The position numbers were made by a program, and so were the translations under genes. Below, in pieces: positions 16,213 to 23,893 of a stretch of DNA of 53,501 nt. This DNA is from Planctomycetales bacterium (GTDB lineage: Bacteria; Planctomycetota; JAKEIC01): assembly GCA_022614695.1 (NCBI GenBank), contig JAKEIC010000176.1, positions 1 to 53,501 of the forward strand, read 5' to 3'. The notes below the pieces were generated by a model that saw only the letters and a program-made list of their open reading frames with translations, did not search any database and was not told the DNA's origin. Positions within the stretch are counted from its first letter, which is position 1. Each line of letters starts with the position of its first letter.

Positions 16213-17241
16213 TCACTCCTTGGCCGGAGCCTCGGGCGCGGCGGGGGCCACGCCCTTCGGGGAGGGCCGGGGGTCGTAGGAGCCCGTCGAGGACGCCGGC
16301 CGCGCGGCCGGGGCCGCCGCCGCGCGGCTCCCGTCCCCCGCGGCGGCCTGGGCCGCGGGCGCGGGCTGGGTCGGCGCGGCCGCGGGGAGGAGGTCCCCCT
16401 CGATCGTCATGCCGGCCTCGGCGGCCGCGGCGGCGGCGCGGCGGTGGTCCTCGACGTCCTTCTTCGCGCGCAGGATCTGCGTCGCGCGTTTGGCCGCCGA
16501 GGTCCGCATGATGGCCGCCGGCTCGGCCTTCCGCCGGGCGATCGCCTCCTGCATGCGCTCGACGAGCTTCTCGATCACCCGCACCCGGGTCCACCGCGCG
16601 TCGGTCGCCTCGACGATCGTCCACGGCGCCTCGGGCGTGTCGGTGCGGACGAGCATCTCCTCGGCCGCCGCGTACCAGCGCTCGTAGCGGTCGTTCTGCC
16701 GCCACTCGGTCTTCCCGACGCGCCAGCGCTCGGCCTTGTCCTCCTCAAGCCGGCGGAAGCGCTTCCGCTGCTCCTTCCGCGAGATGTGGAAGAAGAACTT
16801 GACGAGCACCTGGCCGTCGTCCACGAGCCAGCGCTCCATCTGGTCTATCTCCTCGAACGCGCGGCTCCAGACCTTGCGCTTCGCCTCCTTCTCGACCCGC
16901 TCGAGGAGGACGCGCCGGTACCACGATCCGTCGAAGAGCGCCATCTCGCCGTCGTTCGGGAGCCGGAAGAAGAAGCGGTGCAGGAACTGGTGGCGCGCCT
17001 CGATGTCGTTCGGGGGCCCCGCGTAGTGGACCCGGAAGGCGCGCGGGTCGAGCCGCTCGGAGAGGCGCCGGATGACGAGCCCCTTGCCGGCCGCCTCCCA
17101 CCCCTCGAACACGATGATCGTCGGGACCTCGGCCGCGCGCAGCTCGTACTGAAGGGAGCGGAGCTTCTCCTCGAGCGCCGAAAGGACGCGCCGCTCGGCG
17201 GCCTTCCTGAGGCTGCGGGACAGGTCCACGGTCTCGAGCAC
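16213..17241 (-). CDS. polyphosphate kinase 2 family protein with Ala-rich tail (first of pair)
   Basis: 342 residues from the GTG at 17241 (GAGGGG ribosome binding site). The PPK2 domain covers about 1-235: Walker A GWEAAGKG (47-54, with Glu where Asp is usual), LDPRAF, and Walker B/lid FDGSWYRRVLLERVE. The DPR and sWYRR pattern resembles the N-terminal half of class II PPK2 enzymes. A ~100-residue tail rich in Ala, Pro and Gln follows; it is probably flexible. The gene is upstream of the other PPK2 by 2 nt, so both are likely made together and may form a heteromeric polyP kinase. A repeat-rich spacer with several GGGGACAG hairpins separates it from the divergent CHAD gene. Confidence 0.88.
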   Translation of the reverse strand: MLETVDLSRSLRKAAERRVLSALEEKLRSLQYELRAAEVPTIIVFEGWEAAGKGLVIRRLSERLDPRAFRVHYAGPPNDIEARHQFLHRFFFRLPNDGEMALFDGSWYRRVLLERVEKEAKRKVWSRAFEEIDQMERWLVDDGQVLVKFFFHISRKEQRKRFRRLEEDKAERWRVGKTEWRQNDRYERWYAAAEEMLVRTDTPEAPWTIVEATDARWTRVRVIEKLVERMQEAIARRKAEPAAIMRTSAAKRATQILRAKKDVEDHRRAAAAAAEAGMTIEGDLLPAAAPTQPAPAAQAAAGDGSRAAAAPAARPASSTGSYDPRPSPKGVAPAAPEAPAKE

Positions 17242-17308
17242 GGGTTCCCCTCGGGGAGAGGGCCGGTATCCTCCCCCCTGGCGCCCTCCCGAGCAACCCC
17301 CCCACGCG

Positions 17309-17393
17309 GCACTCCCCTGGGGGACAGCTCCGGGCACTGTCCCCCGGGACACGGCCAGGCGCTGTCCCCCCGGCACAGTGTCTGGCACCACAC
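17309..17393. repeat. GGGGACAG / TGGCACC-type palindromic repeats
   Basis: GGGGGACAG (17319-17327) pairs with CTGTCCCCC (17337-17345). GGGACA (17346-17351) pairs with TGTCCC (17363-17368). They are followed by GGCACAGTG and TCTGGCACC. This GGGGACAGT/GGTGCCAGACAC style is a known class of extragenic palindromes. No transposase is nearby. Confidence 0.65.
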
Positions 17394-17454
17394 CCCCGGT
17401 ACTCAAGGGAATGGGGTGCGGAGGTAGTGGGGATACAAGGGAAGGTGGTTGAGG

Positions 17455-17460
17455 TATAAT
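17455..17460 (+). promoter_or_regulatory. consensus -10 element for the CHAD gene
   Basis: A perfect TATAAT ends 10 nt before the TTG start at 17471. No good -35 is visible. The spacing predicts a leaderless transcript if the TTG is used. Confidence 0.45.
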
Positions 17461-17470
17461 CGGGCGCGAG

Positions 17471-18442
17471 TTGGGTGCGCCGCGCGAGTGGGCGGGGGGG
17501 GGGACTGGCGCGGCGGTCCCGTCGTCGGAGGCCGGCGGGGACCCCCTCGGCAACCCCCGGACCTCGACGGGGCGGGCGGCGATCGCCGTTCTCGCGCGCC
17601 ACGCGCGCGCCGCCCTCGCCAGCGAGGCGCGGCTCATGGCGGGCGATCGCGAGGAGGAGACCGAGGCCGTCCACGACCTCCGAGTCGCCACGCGGCGGCT
17701 GCGGGCGGCGCTCCGGACGTTCCGGCGAGTCCTCCCGCGCCGGCTCCGCAGGCTCCGGCGCGACCTCCGGACGCTCGCCCGGGGACTCGGGCGCGTCCGC
17801 GACCTCGACGTCCTGCTCGAGGGACTGCCCGAGCAGGCGCGGGGGCTCCGCCGCAAGGCTGCCGGCGAGGCGACCGGGTTCCTGCGGGCGCTCCGGGGCG
17901 AGCGCGAGGCGGCCTGGCGGCGGCTCGAGCGCCACCTGGAGGGGCGGGGCGCCGCGCGGCTCCGCGCACGGCTCCGCGCGCTCGCGGCGGGTCGCGCCCC
18001 CGGGCGGTTCCCCGACGCGGCGCGGGCACCGATCGGCCGGGCGGCCGCGCGGCTCGTCTCGAGGCCGATCCGCCGGGCGCTGCGGCTCGGCCGGGGGGCG
18101 GGTCCGGACTCCCCGGCGGGCGACCTCCACGCCGTCCGGATCGCGGTGAAGCGCGCCCGCTACGCGCTCGAGCCGTTCGGCGACCTCGCCGGACGTCCGG
18201 CCGCGGCGACGATCCGCGCGGCGGTGGCCGTGCAGGACCTCCTCGGCGAACACCAGGACGCCGTCGTCGCCGCGGGGGCGGCGCGCCGGTTCTCGCGGGA
18301 CCTGGCGCCCCTCGCCGGGGCCTACGAGCGGAAGGCCGCACGGCTCCGGGGAGCCTTTCCCGCCGCGTGGCGGCGCCTCGACGTGCCCCGGCGTCTCGCG
18401 GCCGCACTCGCGCCGCTCGGAGGGGCGGGGGGGCAGGCATGA
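17471..18442 (+). CDS. CHAD domain protein (polyphosphate-binding)
   Basis: 323 residues from a TTG; a downstream start is possible because the CHAD domain begins near residue 35. CHAD domains are helical, rich in conserved His/Arg/Lys, and bind polyphosphate. Seen here: the first half-domain VHDLRVATRRLRAALRTFR, a long Arg-rich helical middle, and the repeat-like second half LHAVRIAVKRARYALEPF with VQDLLGEHQDAVVA. Very basic overall. It is divergent from the two PPK2 genes and upstream of SixA and Ppx, so polyP handling (for example anchoring granules or presenting polyP to the kinases) is the likely role. Confidence 0.88.
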   Translation: MGAPREWAGGGTGAAVPSSEAGGDPLGNPRTSTGRAAIAVLARHARAALASEARLMAGDREEETEAVHDLRVATRRLRAALRTFRRVLPRRLRRLRRDLRTLARGLGRVRDLDVLLEGLPEQARGLRRKAAGEATGFLRALRGEREAAWRRLERHLEGRGAARLRARLRALAAGRAPGRFPDAARAPIGRAAARLVSRPIRRALRLGRGAGPDSPAGDLHAVRIAVKRARYALEPFGDLAGRPAAATIRAAVAVQDLLGEHQDAVVAAGAARRFSRDLAPLAGAYERKAARLRGAFPAAWRRLDVPRRLAAALAPLGGAGGQA

Positions 18443-18451
18443 GAGGAAGTC

Positions 18452-18533
18452 GTTTGGGGTTTGACGCTTGCAGTTTGTCGTTGGGGGGGTATGGCCCTCC
18501 CGAACGTCAAACGACAGACCTCAAACGACAAAC
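18452..18533. repeat. heptamer hairpin (4 x 7 nt per arm), GTTTGnn type
   Basis: Left arm: GTTTGGG, GTTTGAC, GCTTGCA, GTTTGTC, then GTT. Right arm as reverse complement: GTTTGTC, GTTTGAG, GTCTGTC, GTTTGAC, then GTT. The centre (18483-18502) pairs through GGG / CCC. Same design as the element at 7949 but different variable bases. It lies between the CHAD and sixA genes. Confidence 0.85.
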
Positions 18534-18542
18534 GGATCGGGC

Positions 18543-19031
18543 ATGACCGTTATCCTCTTCCGCCACGGGCCCGCGGAGTCGCGCTCGCGCGGAGGGGACG
18601 ACGAGTCGCGCCGGCTCACGGCGGACGGCCGCCGCCGGACCCGTGCGGCCGCGCGGGGGCTCCGGCGACTCGGACCGGTCCCCCGCGCGGTCGTCTCGAG
18701 CCCGCTCGCCCGCGCCCGCCAGACGGCCGAGATCCTCGCGGAGGTCCTCGGCGGACGGCGTCGGGTCCGGCTCTCGGACGCCCTCCGCCCCGAAGCGGCC
18801 CCCGCCGAGGCCGACGCGCTGCTGCGGGACCTCGGGTCGGGCCCCGCGACCCTCGTCGGCCACGAGCCCCACCTCTCGACGCTCGCGCGCTGTTGGCTCG
18901 GTTGCCGCGGGGGCGTCGCGCTGAAGAAGGCCGGCGCGCTCTGCCTCGAGACGCGGGAACCGCCCGAGGGGTCGGCCTCACTCCTCTGGCTCGCCACGCC
19001 GCGGATGCTGCGGAGGATCGGGGAGGGGTGA
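18543..19031 (+). CDS. sixA: SixA-type phosphohistidine phosphatase
   Basis: 162 residues. Histidine phosphatase superfamily: RHG signature in ILFRHGPAE (catalytic His in the first strand), VVSSPLARARQTAEIL and the second catalytic His in LVGHEPHLS. Short length and the SSPLxRxxQTA pattern match SixA, which removes phosphate from phosphohistidine proteins. The ATG at 18543 begins directly at the first strand; longer readings run back into the heptamer hairpin. The TGA stop overlaps the GTG of the next gene. Next to CHAD and Ppx this gene is often part of phosphate/polyP gene groups. Confidence 0.9.
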   Translation: MTVILFRHGPAESRSRGGDDESRRLTADGRRRTRAAARGLRRLGPVPRAVVSSPLARARQTAEILAEVLGGRRRVRLSDALRPEAAPAEADALLRDLGSGPATLVGHEPHLSTLARCWLGCRGGVALKKAGALCLETREPPEGSASLLWLATPRMLRRIGEG

Positions 19032-20614
19032 GGGTCCACGGTCCACGGTCCACGGTGCACGGTCGCACCGCGACGGCCCCCTTCGCCGTCGTGGACCTCG
19101 GGTCCAACTCGGTCCGGATGCTCGTCGTGGCGGCGCGCCCGGGGGGGACCTACCGCGTCCTCGACGACGAGCGGGTGGGGACTCGCCTCGCGGCCGGGAT
19201 CGGCGCGACGGGGCGGCTCGACCCCGACGCCGTCCGGCGGACGCTCGCCGCGCTCCGCCTCATGCGCCGGATCGCCCGGAACCACGGCGCGGCCATCGCG
19301 GCGGCAGTCGCCACGAGCGCCGTCCGCGAGGCCCCCGAGCGCGACGCCTTCCTCGCCCGGGCCGCCCGCGCCCTCGGGGCCCCGGTCCGCACGATCCCGG
19401 GCGAGGAGGAGGCGATGCTCGCCTTCGAGAGCGCCCGCCGCCACTTCGCGCTCGGCCCCGGCCGCACGGCGGTCCTCGACCTGGGCGGCGGGTCGGCCGA
19501 GATCGTGCTGGCGGCCGGCGGCGCCGTCGAGCGCGCCGTGGCGCTCCCGCTCGGGGCCGTCCGGCTCACCGAGGAGTTCCTCTTCGACAACCCGCCCCGC
19601 AAGCGGGAGCTGCTCGCGCTCGGGCGGCACGTCGCCCGGACCCTCGCCCGCGCGCTCCCCCGCGGCGCGACGGCCGACCGGGTGATCGCCTCGGGCGGGA
19701 CGATCTCCGCGCTCGCCGCCCTCTCGCAGTCCCGCGAGGGGGAGACGCTCTCGTCGGTCCACGGCTACAGCCTGAACCCGGGCCAGGTCCGGCACCTCGT
19801 CGAGTGGCTGGCGCGTCGGACCTCGGCCGAGCGGGCGGAACTCCCCGGGATCTCCCCGGACCGCGCCGACCTGATCGTCGCCGGCGCGGCGGTCGTGGAC
19901 GGGGTCCTCGGGCGGCTGCGCGCCCGGAGCCTCGTGGCGAGCGCGCACGGGGTCCGCGAGGGGCTCGTGCTGCGGCTGCTGCGCGAGGCGTCGGGCGGGA
20001 GGGGCGTCCGCGCTCCCGGGGACCTCCGCCGCGAGGGCGTCCTCCGGTTCGCCGAGCGGTGCGGGTTCGAGCGCCGCCACGCCGAGCACGTGGCCCGGCT
20101 CGCGCTCCGACTCTGGGACCAGGCGGCTCCCGCCGCCGGGCTCCCCCCCGAGACGCGCGGGCTCCTCGAGGCGGCGGCGCTCCTCCACGACGTGGGCTAC
20201 GCGGTCGGCTACGAGGGCCACCACCGGCACGCCTACTCGCTCATCCTCCACGCGGACCTCCCCGGCTTCTCCGCGCGCGAGGTGCGGCTCGTCGCCAACG
20301 TCGCCCGCTACCACACCGGCGGCCGCCCGAAGAAGAAGCACCGGAACTTCCGGGAACTCCCGCGCGAGGACCGGAATCTCGTGCGCGCCCTCGCGGCCCT
20401 CCTCCGGATCGCCGACGGCCTGGACCGCGCGCACGGCCGCGACGTCCGCGACGTGCAGCTCCGCCGCCGCGACGGCATCACGACGATCGCCGTCCACGCG
20501 ACCCGCGACGGGGACCTCGGGCTCGACGGCGCCCGAGCCAAGGCGCGCCTCTTCGAGCGCGCCTTCGGGACCTCGCTCGAGTTCCGGCTGGCCCCCGGCC
20601 GCGCCTCGTCCTAA
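19028..20614 (+). CDS. exopolyphosphatase / pppGpp phosphohydrolase with HD domain (Ppx/GppA)
   Basis: About 528 residues from a GTG overlapping the sixA stop; an alternative GTG lies 27 nt later. ASKHA-fold phosphatase: phosphate-1 loop FAVVDLGSNSVRMLV, Thr/Ser-containing VATSAVREA, IPGEEEAMLAF, phosphate-2 loop AVLDLGGGSAEIV and ASGGTISALAAL. The C-terminal ~190 residues form an HD-type helical domain (LLHDVGY, HHRHAYSLI). Ppx/GppA enzymes degrade polyphosphate from its ends or hydrolyse pppGpp. The polyP context favours the first. The first ~10 codons are the translated heptamer repeat GGTCCAC, so the N-terminal peptide is probably not functional. Confidence 0.9.
   Translation: MRVHGPRSTVHGRTATAPFAVVDLGSNSVRMLVVAARPGGTYRVLDDERVGTRLAAGIGATGRLDPDAVRRTLAALRLMRRIARNHGAAIAAAVATSAVREAPERDAFLARAARALGAPVRTIPGEEEAMLAFESARRHFALGPGRTAVLDLGGGSAEIVLAAGGAVERAVALPLGAVRLTEEFLFDNPPRKRELLALGRHVARTLARALPRGATADRVIASGGTISALAALSQSREGETLSSVHGYSLNPGQVRHLVEWLARRTSAERAELPGISPDRADLIVAGAAVVDGVLGRLRARSLVASAHGVREGLVLRLLREASGGRGVRAPGDLRREGVLRFAERCGFERRHAEHVARLALRLWDQAAPAAGLPPETRGLLEAAALLHDVGYAVGYEGHHRHAYSLILHADLPGFSAREVRLVANVARYHTGGRPKKKHRNFRELPREDRNLVRALAALLRIADGLDRAHGRDVRDVQLRRRDGITTIAVHATRDGDLGLDGARAKARLFERAFGTSLEFRLAPGRASS
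19033..19067. repeat. heptamer tandem repeat GGTCCAC, single arm
   Basis: GGTCCAC three times, then GGTGCAC and GGTCGCA. It overlaps the start of the ppx/gppA gene. The opposite arm is reduced to one GTGGACC inside the conserved coding sequence at 19091. Confidence 0.75.
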
Positions 20615-20644
20615 CGAGTCCCCCCCGGCAGGGGAGCGCGTTCC

Positions 20645-22999
20645 CTACTTCGCCCCTGCCCCCGACGCCTCGGCCTTCCACTCCGCGACGGCCGGTCGGA
20701 GCGGATCGGCCGGCCGGGCCAGGGCCTCGAAGCTCTCGAAGGCCGCCCGGGCCTCGCGCGGCTTCCCCTGCCGAAGGAGCGCCAGCCCGCGGGCCGCGTA
20801 CGCGTAGTAGGGCCCCTTCGAGTCGAACGCGAGCGCCGCCTTCGCCTCCGCGAGGGCCTCGTCGCACTTCCCCATTCGGGCGAGCACGAGGGACCGGTTG
20901 GCCCGGAGGATCGGGTGGCCGGGCATCCGCTTTTCCGCTTCCCGGAGGTCCGCGAGAGCCCCCTCGAAGTCTCCGAGGTCGGTGCGCACGGAGGCGCGGT
21001 TCACGAGCCGTACGGGGTGGCCGGGCTCACGCTCGAGGAGGGCGGTCAGGTCCGCCAAGGCCCCCCCCGCATCGCCCAGTCCCCGTTTCACGACCGCCCG
21101 ATTCGAGAGGGCCAGGGCGTGTGCGGGCTGGGCCGCCAGCACGGCATCGAGGTCCGCGAGTGCTCCCGGGAGATCGCCCAGCTCCTGCCGCACGACTCCG
21201 CGGTTCATGCGGAGCTCCAGCCGGTCCGGCCAGAAGCCGAGGGCCTTATCCAGGTCGTCCCGTGCGCCCGCGAAGTCCCGCTTCTGGGCCCGGATCACGC
21301 CGCGGGCCGCGAGCGCCTCGGCGCAGTCGGGCTGCAGCTTGAGGGCCGCCTCGCAGTCCTCGAGGCAGCCTCGGGTGTCGCCGAGTGCCTGGCGGACGAC
21401 CGCCCGACTCCCCAGAGCCAGGTAGTAGTCCGGTCGGACCCGGAGGACGGCGTCCAGATCCTCGAGCGCGCCGCGAGGATCGCCAGCGGTCCTGCGCAGG
21501 TCGGCGCGCAGGGCGCGGGACGTGACGTCCTCCGGCTCCGTCCGGAGGAGGCGATCCAGGTCGGCGAACGCTCCCCGGATGTCCCCCAGTTCGCTCCGCG
21601 CCCTCGCCCGGTGGCTCAAGGCGGACAAGAAGTCCGGGGAATCTGCCGGGACATCCTCCAGGTCTTGGAGCCCACCCCGGTGATCCCCCCGGAGGACGCG
21701 GATCCGCCCGCGGTTCACCCGGTACTTCACTTCCGACGGCCGCCGCTTCAGGGCCTCGTCGAAGTCGGCGAGGGCTCCTTCGAGATTCCCCAGGTCCTCG
21801 CGGGCGCAGCCCCGGTTGTTGTAGACCCAGTCGAACGGGATGCCTTCTCCCAGCGCTTCCGTGTACTCCATCTCGGCCTTCGTCGGGTCTCCCGACGGAT
21901 CCGCCGCCTCGACGTAGGCCCGGAGGAGGCTCGCGCACCAGCTCTGTTGGCCGGCGAGAGCGCTGCGCGCCTCGGCCCAGGCCTTCCGCCGCGCGGCCAC
22001 GACGGCGCGCGAGAGCGCAGCGGCCGCGTCGTTCCCATCGGTCAGCGGCGAGAGACGGGGTTCCGCCTCCTTCCCCGCCAGCCTGAAGAACGCCTCGAGG
22101 CCCTGGTAGAGGCGCGCCTGGCGGAACTCCGGTGCGCGCGGCGGAACGGTCTCCCACGCGTCCATCGCGGCGGCGGCGTCCCCGGCAAACCAGAGCGTCA
22201 ATCCCTGCTCGACGCGCCACGCGTGGCGCTCCGGATCGAGCGCCAGAGCCCGCCCGAGGAGCTCGGCCCCCCTCGCGGGGTCCTTCAATCGCAGGCCGAA
22301 CGCGGTGCTCGCGAGCCGCTCGGCCTCGGACGGCCCCAGGGAGCGGGGGGGCGCGGAGCCTCCCGATGCCGCCGGCCAGGCGATCGCCGCCACGGTCACG
22401 ACCGCCGCGAGGGCGGCCGCCGCCGAGGCCGCCGAGCGGCGGCGGGCGCCCGGAACTCGTGCCCGGGGCCGCTCGCCGGCGAGGACACGATCCAGATCCG
22501 CGGCCAGCGCCGCACCGTCCGGGTAGCGGTCCCCCGGCCGCTTGCTCAGGGACACTCGGATCACGCGCTCGACGCCGGCCGGGACGTCCCGGCGGCGCCG
22601 CCGGATCGGCGCGGGCTCCTGCACGAGGACCCGGCCCACGACCGCGGCCGCGGTGTCGCCGACGAAAGGCGGCGCACCGAGCAGCATCTCATGGAGGAGG
22701 CACCCGAGGGACCAGACGTCCGTCCTGGGAGTGAGCCGGCCCGCCTCGCCGCGGGCTTGTTCGGGGGACATGTAGGCCGGAGTCCCGAGGGCCTGACCGG
22801 TCCGGGTGAGCTTGGAGCCCGTGGCGACGGACTTGGCGAGGCCGAAGTCAGCGAGGAACGGACGCGTCTTTCCTGGTTCCGGGTTCTGGGTCCCGGGTTG
22901 AAGCCTGGCAGAAGGAGGAACCCGAGGCATTGGATCGGGGGCACGCCTTCCGATGAGGATGTCTGGCGGCTTCACGTCCCGATGGGGCCCGACGTTCAC
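20645..22999 (-). CDS. Ser/Thr protein kinase remnant (no N-lobe) fused to TPR domain
   Basis: 784 residues from a GTG. The chain begins at the kinase catalytic loop (HRDVKPPDILI, His 6-Arg 7-Asp 8), so the entire N-lobe with the glycine-rich loop and ATP lysine is absent. There is little room for it before the divergent gene at 23104. The C-lobe is otherwise good: DFGLAKS (51-53), GTPAYMSPEQA, DVWSLGCLLHEML, RPGDRYPD. HRD and DFG lie ~43 residues apart instead of about 20, because a heptamer-type repeat is translated between them. Asn of KPxN is Asp. A transmembrane helix (about 190-210) and some twelve TPR units (NNRG, NRGxxR, ALADLDAVL) fill the outside portion. Probably a kinase-dead TPR scaffold or a decaying gene. 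Confidence 0.8.
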   Translation of the reverse strand: MNVGPHRDVKPPDILIGRRAPDPMPRVPPSARLQPGTQNPEPGKTRPFLADFGLAKSVATGSKLTRTGQALGTPAYMSPEQARGEAGRLTPRTDVWSLGCLLHEMLLGAPPFVGDTAAAVVGRVLVQEPAPIRRRRRDVPAGVERVIRVSLSKRPGDRYPDGAALAADLDRVLAGERPRARVPGARRRSAASAAAALAAVVTVAAIAWPAASGGSAPPRSLGPSEAERLASTAFGLRLKDPARGAELLGRALALDPERHAWRVEQGLTLWFAGDAAAAMDAWETVPPRAPEFRQARLYQGLEAFFRLAGKEAEPRLSPLTDGNDAAAALSRAVVAARRKAWAEARSALAGQQSWCASLLRAYVEAADPSGDPTKAEMEYTEALGEGIPFDWVYNNRGCAREDLGNLEGALADFDEALKRRPSEVKYRVNRGRIRVLRGDHRGGLQDLEDVPADSPDFLSALSHRARARSELGDIRGAFADLDRLLRTEPEDVTSRALRADLRRTAGDPRGALEDLDAVLRVRPDYYLALGSRAVVRQALGDTRGCLEDCEAALKLQPDCAEALAARGVIRAQKRDFAGARDDLDKALGFWPDRLELRMNRGVVRQELGDLPGALADLDAVLAAQPAHALALSNRAVVKRGLGDAGGALADLTALLEREPGHPVRLVNRASVRTDLGDFEGALADLREAEKRMPGHPILRANRSLVLARMGKCDEALAEAKAALAFDSKGPYYAYAARGLALLRQGKPREARAAFESFEALARPADPLRPAVAEWKAEASGAGAK
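22872..22922. repeat. heptamer repeat hairpin inserted in the kinase reading frame
   Basis: Minus-strand units AACCCGG, GACCCAG, AACCCGG, AACCAGG (22899-22872). GGTTCC (22875-22880) pairs with GGAACC (22917-22922), and TTCTG with CAGAA. It is translated as part of the extra segment between HRD and DFG of the kinase remnant. Confidence 0.7.
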
Positions 23000-23103
23000 G
23001 CCTCCGATGATACCCCCGTCGCGAGGCGGGGAGCGCCTACCGGGGGCGTCCGGCGCCGGACCCCAAGGACCCCGGGCGGATCGAGCCGCAGGTGAGTTCC
23101 GGC

Positions 23104-23694
23104 ATGCTCGTTGCTCGGGCGTTCCACGGTCTCATGCGCCTCCCCCTCCTCGAGTCCTGGATCACCGAGAGGCGCCGCACCTGGTGGCGTGACGAGATGT
23201 GGGCCCTCGGGCCGCTCCTCCTCGTCTGGGCGGCGATCTCCGCGGCGGCGATCGGCTGGGCGCTCGCGATGCTGCTCTCGGTCGCCGAGGTGGATCGGCG
23301 CGGGCGGGGGATCGGCCGACTGGGCACCCTCGCCGTGCTCGCGATCGTCGCCTGCTTCGTGCTCGGGGCTCCCCTGCTCCGCCGCGTCCTCCACGTCGCC
23401 GTCCAGGCGCGGCGGATGCGGAGCGCCCTCGACCCGAGGTCCTGCGCCCGGGTCCTGCACGCCCTCCTCACCGAGCCGTCGGCGTGCCGGCTCCCCGATC
23501 TCGCGCGGGCGCTCCCGGACGTGGACGTCCCGCAAGCGGCGCGGGCGCTCCTCGACGTCCCCGGCGTCGTCGAGGTCTCGGGCGCGGAGCCGGGGCTCGG
23601 GCTCACGGACGATCTCCGGCGGGAACTCCGGGCCGTCCTCGGCGGGACGGGCCCGGAGCCCCACCGCCTGCGTCCGGGCCGGCTGGCGCCGTAG
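23104..23694 (+). CDS. membrane protein of unknown function
   Basis: 196 residues from the ATG at 23104; a GTG 12 nt upstream is possible. Two clear transmembrane helices occur (ALGPLLLVWAAISAAAIGWALAMLLSV and GTLAVLAIVACFVLGAPLL), separated by a short charged loop. A cytoplasmic C-terminal half of alternating helices follows (LHALLTEPSACRLPDLARALPDVDVPQAARALLDV) and looks like a small winged-helix or helical adaptor. The family is not recognised. Divergent from the kinase remnant, convergent with the four-helix-bundle gene. Confidence 0.7.
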   Translation: MLVARAFHGLMRLPLLESWITERRRTWWRDEMWALGPLLLVWAAISAAAIGWALAMLLSVAEVDRRGRGIGRLGTLAVLAIVACFVLGAPLLRRVLHVAVQARRMRSALDPRSCARVLHALLTEPSACRLPDLARALPDVDVPQAARALLDVPGVVEVSGAEPGLGLTDDLRRELRAVLGGTGPEPHRLRPGRLAP

Positions 23695-23765
23695 GCATAC
23701 GGCCATGCGCAGGCCGCTGGGCGATACCGGAACACCCAGGGTCCATGTCTGTTCTTGCTGCTCCC

Positions 23766-23890
23766 CCTCTCCGCCGCGTCGCCCCGAAGGCAGGGCGGGA
23801 GCGGCGTGACGGACAGGGACGCCCCGGAGCGACAGCTCCGGGGAGCGGCCCCGCCCGGCGCGACGGTCTCGGCGCGACGCGGCGGAGGGG
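23766..23890. repeat. long nested inverted repeat between convergent genes
   Basis: Outer arms CTCCGCCGCGTCG (23769-23781) and CGACGCGGCGGAG (23875-23887), a perfect 13-bp match extendable to about 16. Middle arms GGGCGGG (23793-23799) / CCCGCCC (23850-23856). Apical hairpin CCCCGGAG / CTCCGGGG with a 6-nt loop (23822-23843). It may be a bidirectional terminator or a structured RNA just 3' of the four-helix-bundle gene. Confidence 0.65.
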
Positions 23891-23893
23891 CGC

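Noticed and set aside
16211-16705. Longer first part of the second PPK2 gene
   Set aside because: The extension lies over the upstream PPK2 gene in another frame; a GTG with AGGAG at 16210 begins exactly at the conserved domain start.
17249-17856. Longer N-terminus for the first PPK2 gene
   Set aside because: It would cross the palindromic repeats and the divergent CHAD gene; the GTG at 17241 fits the domain start.
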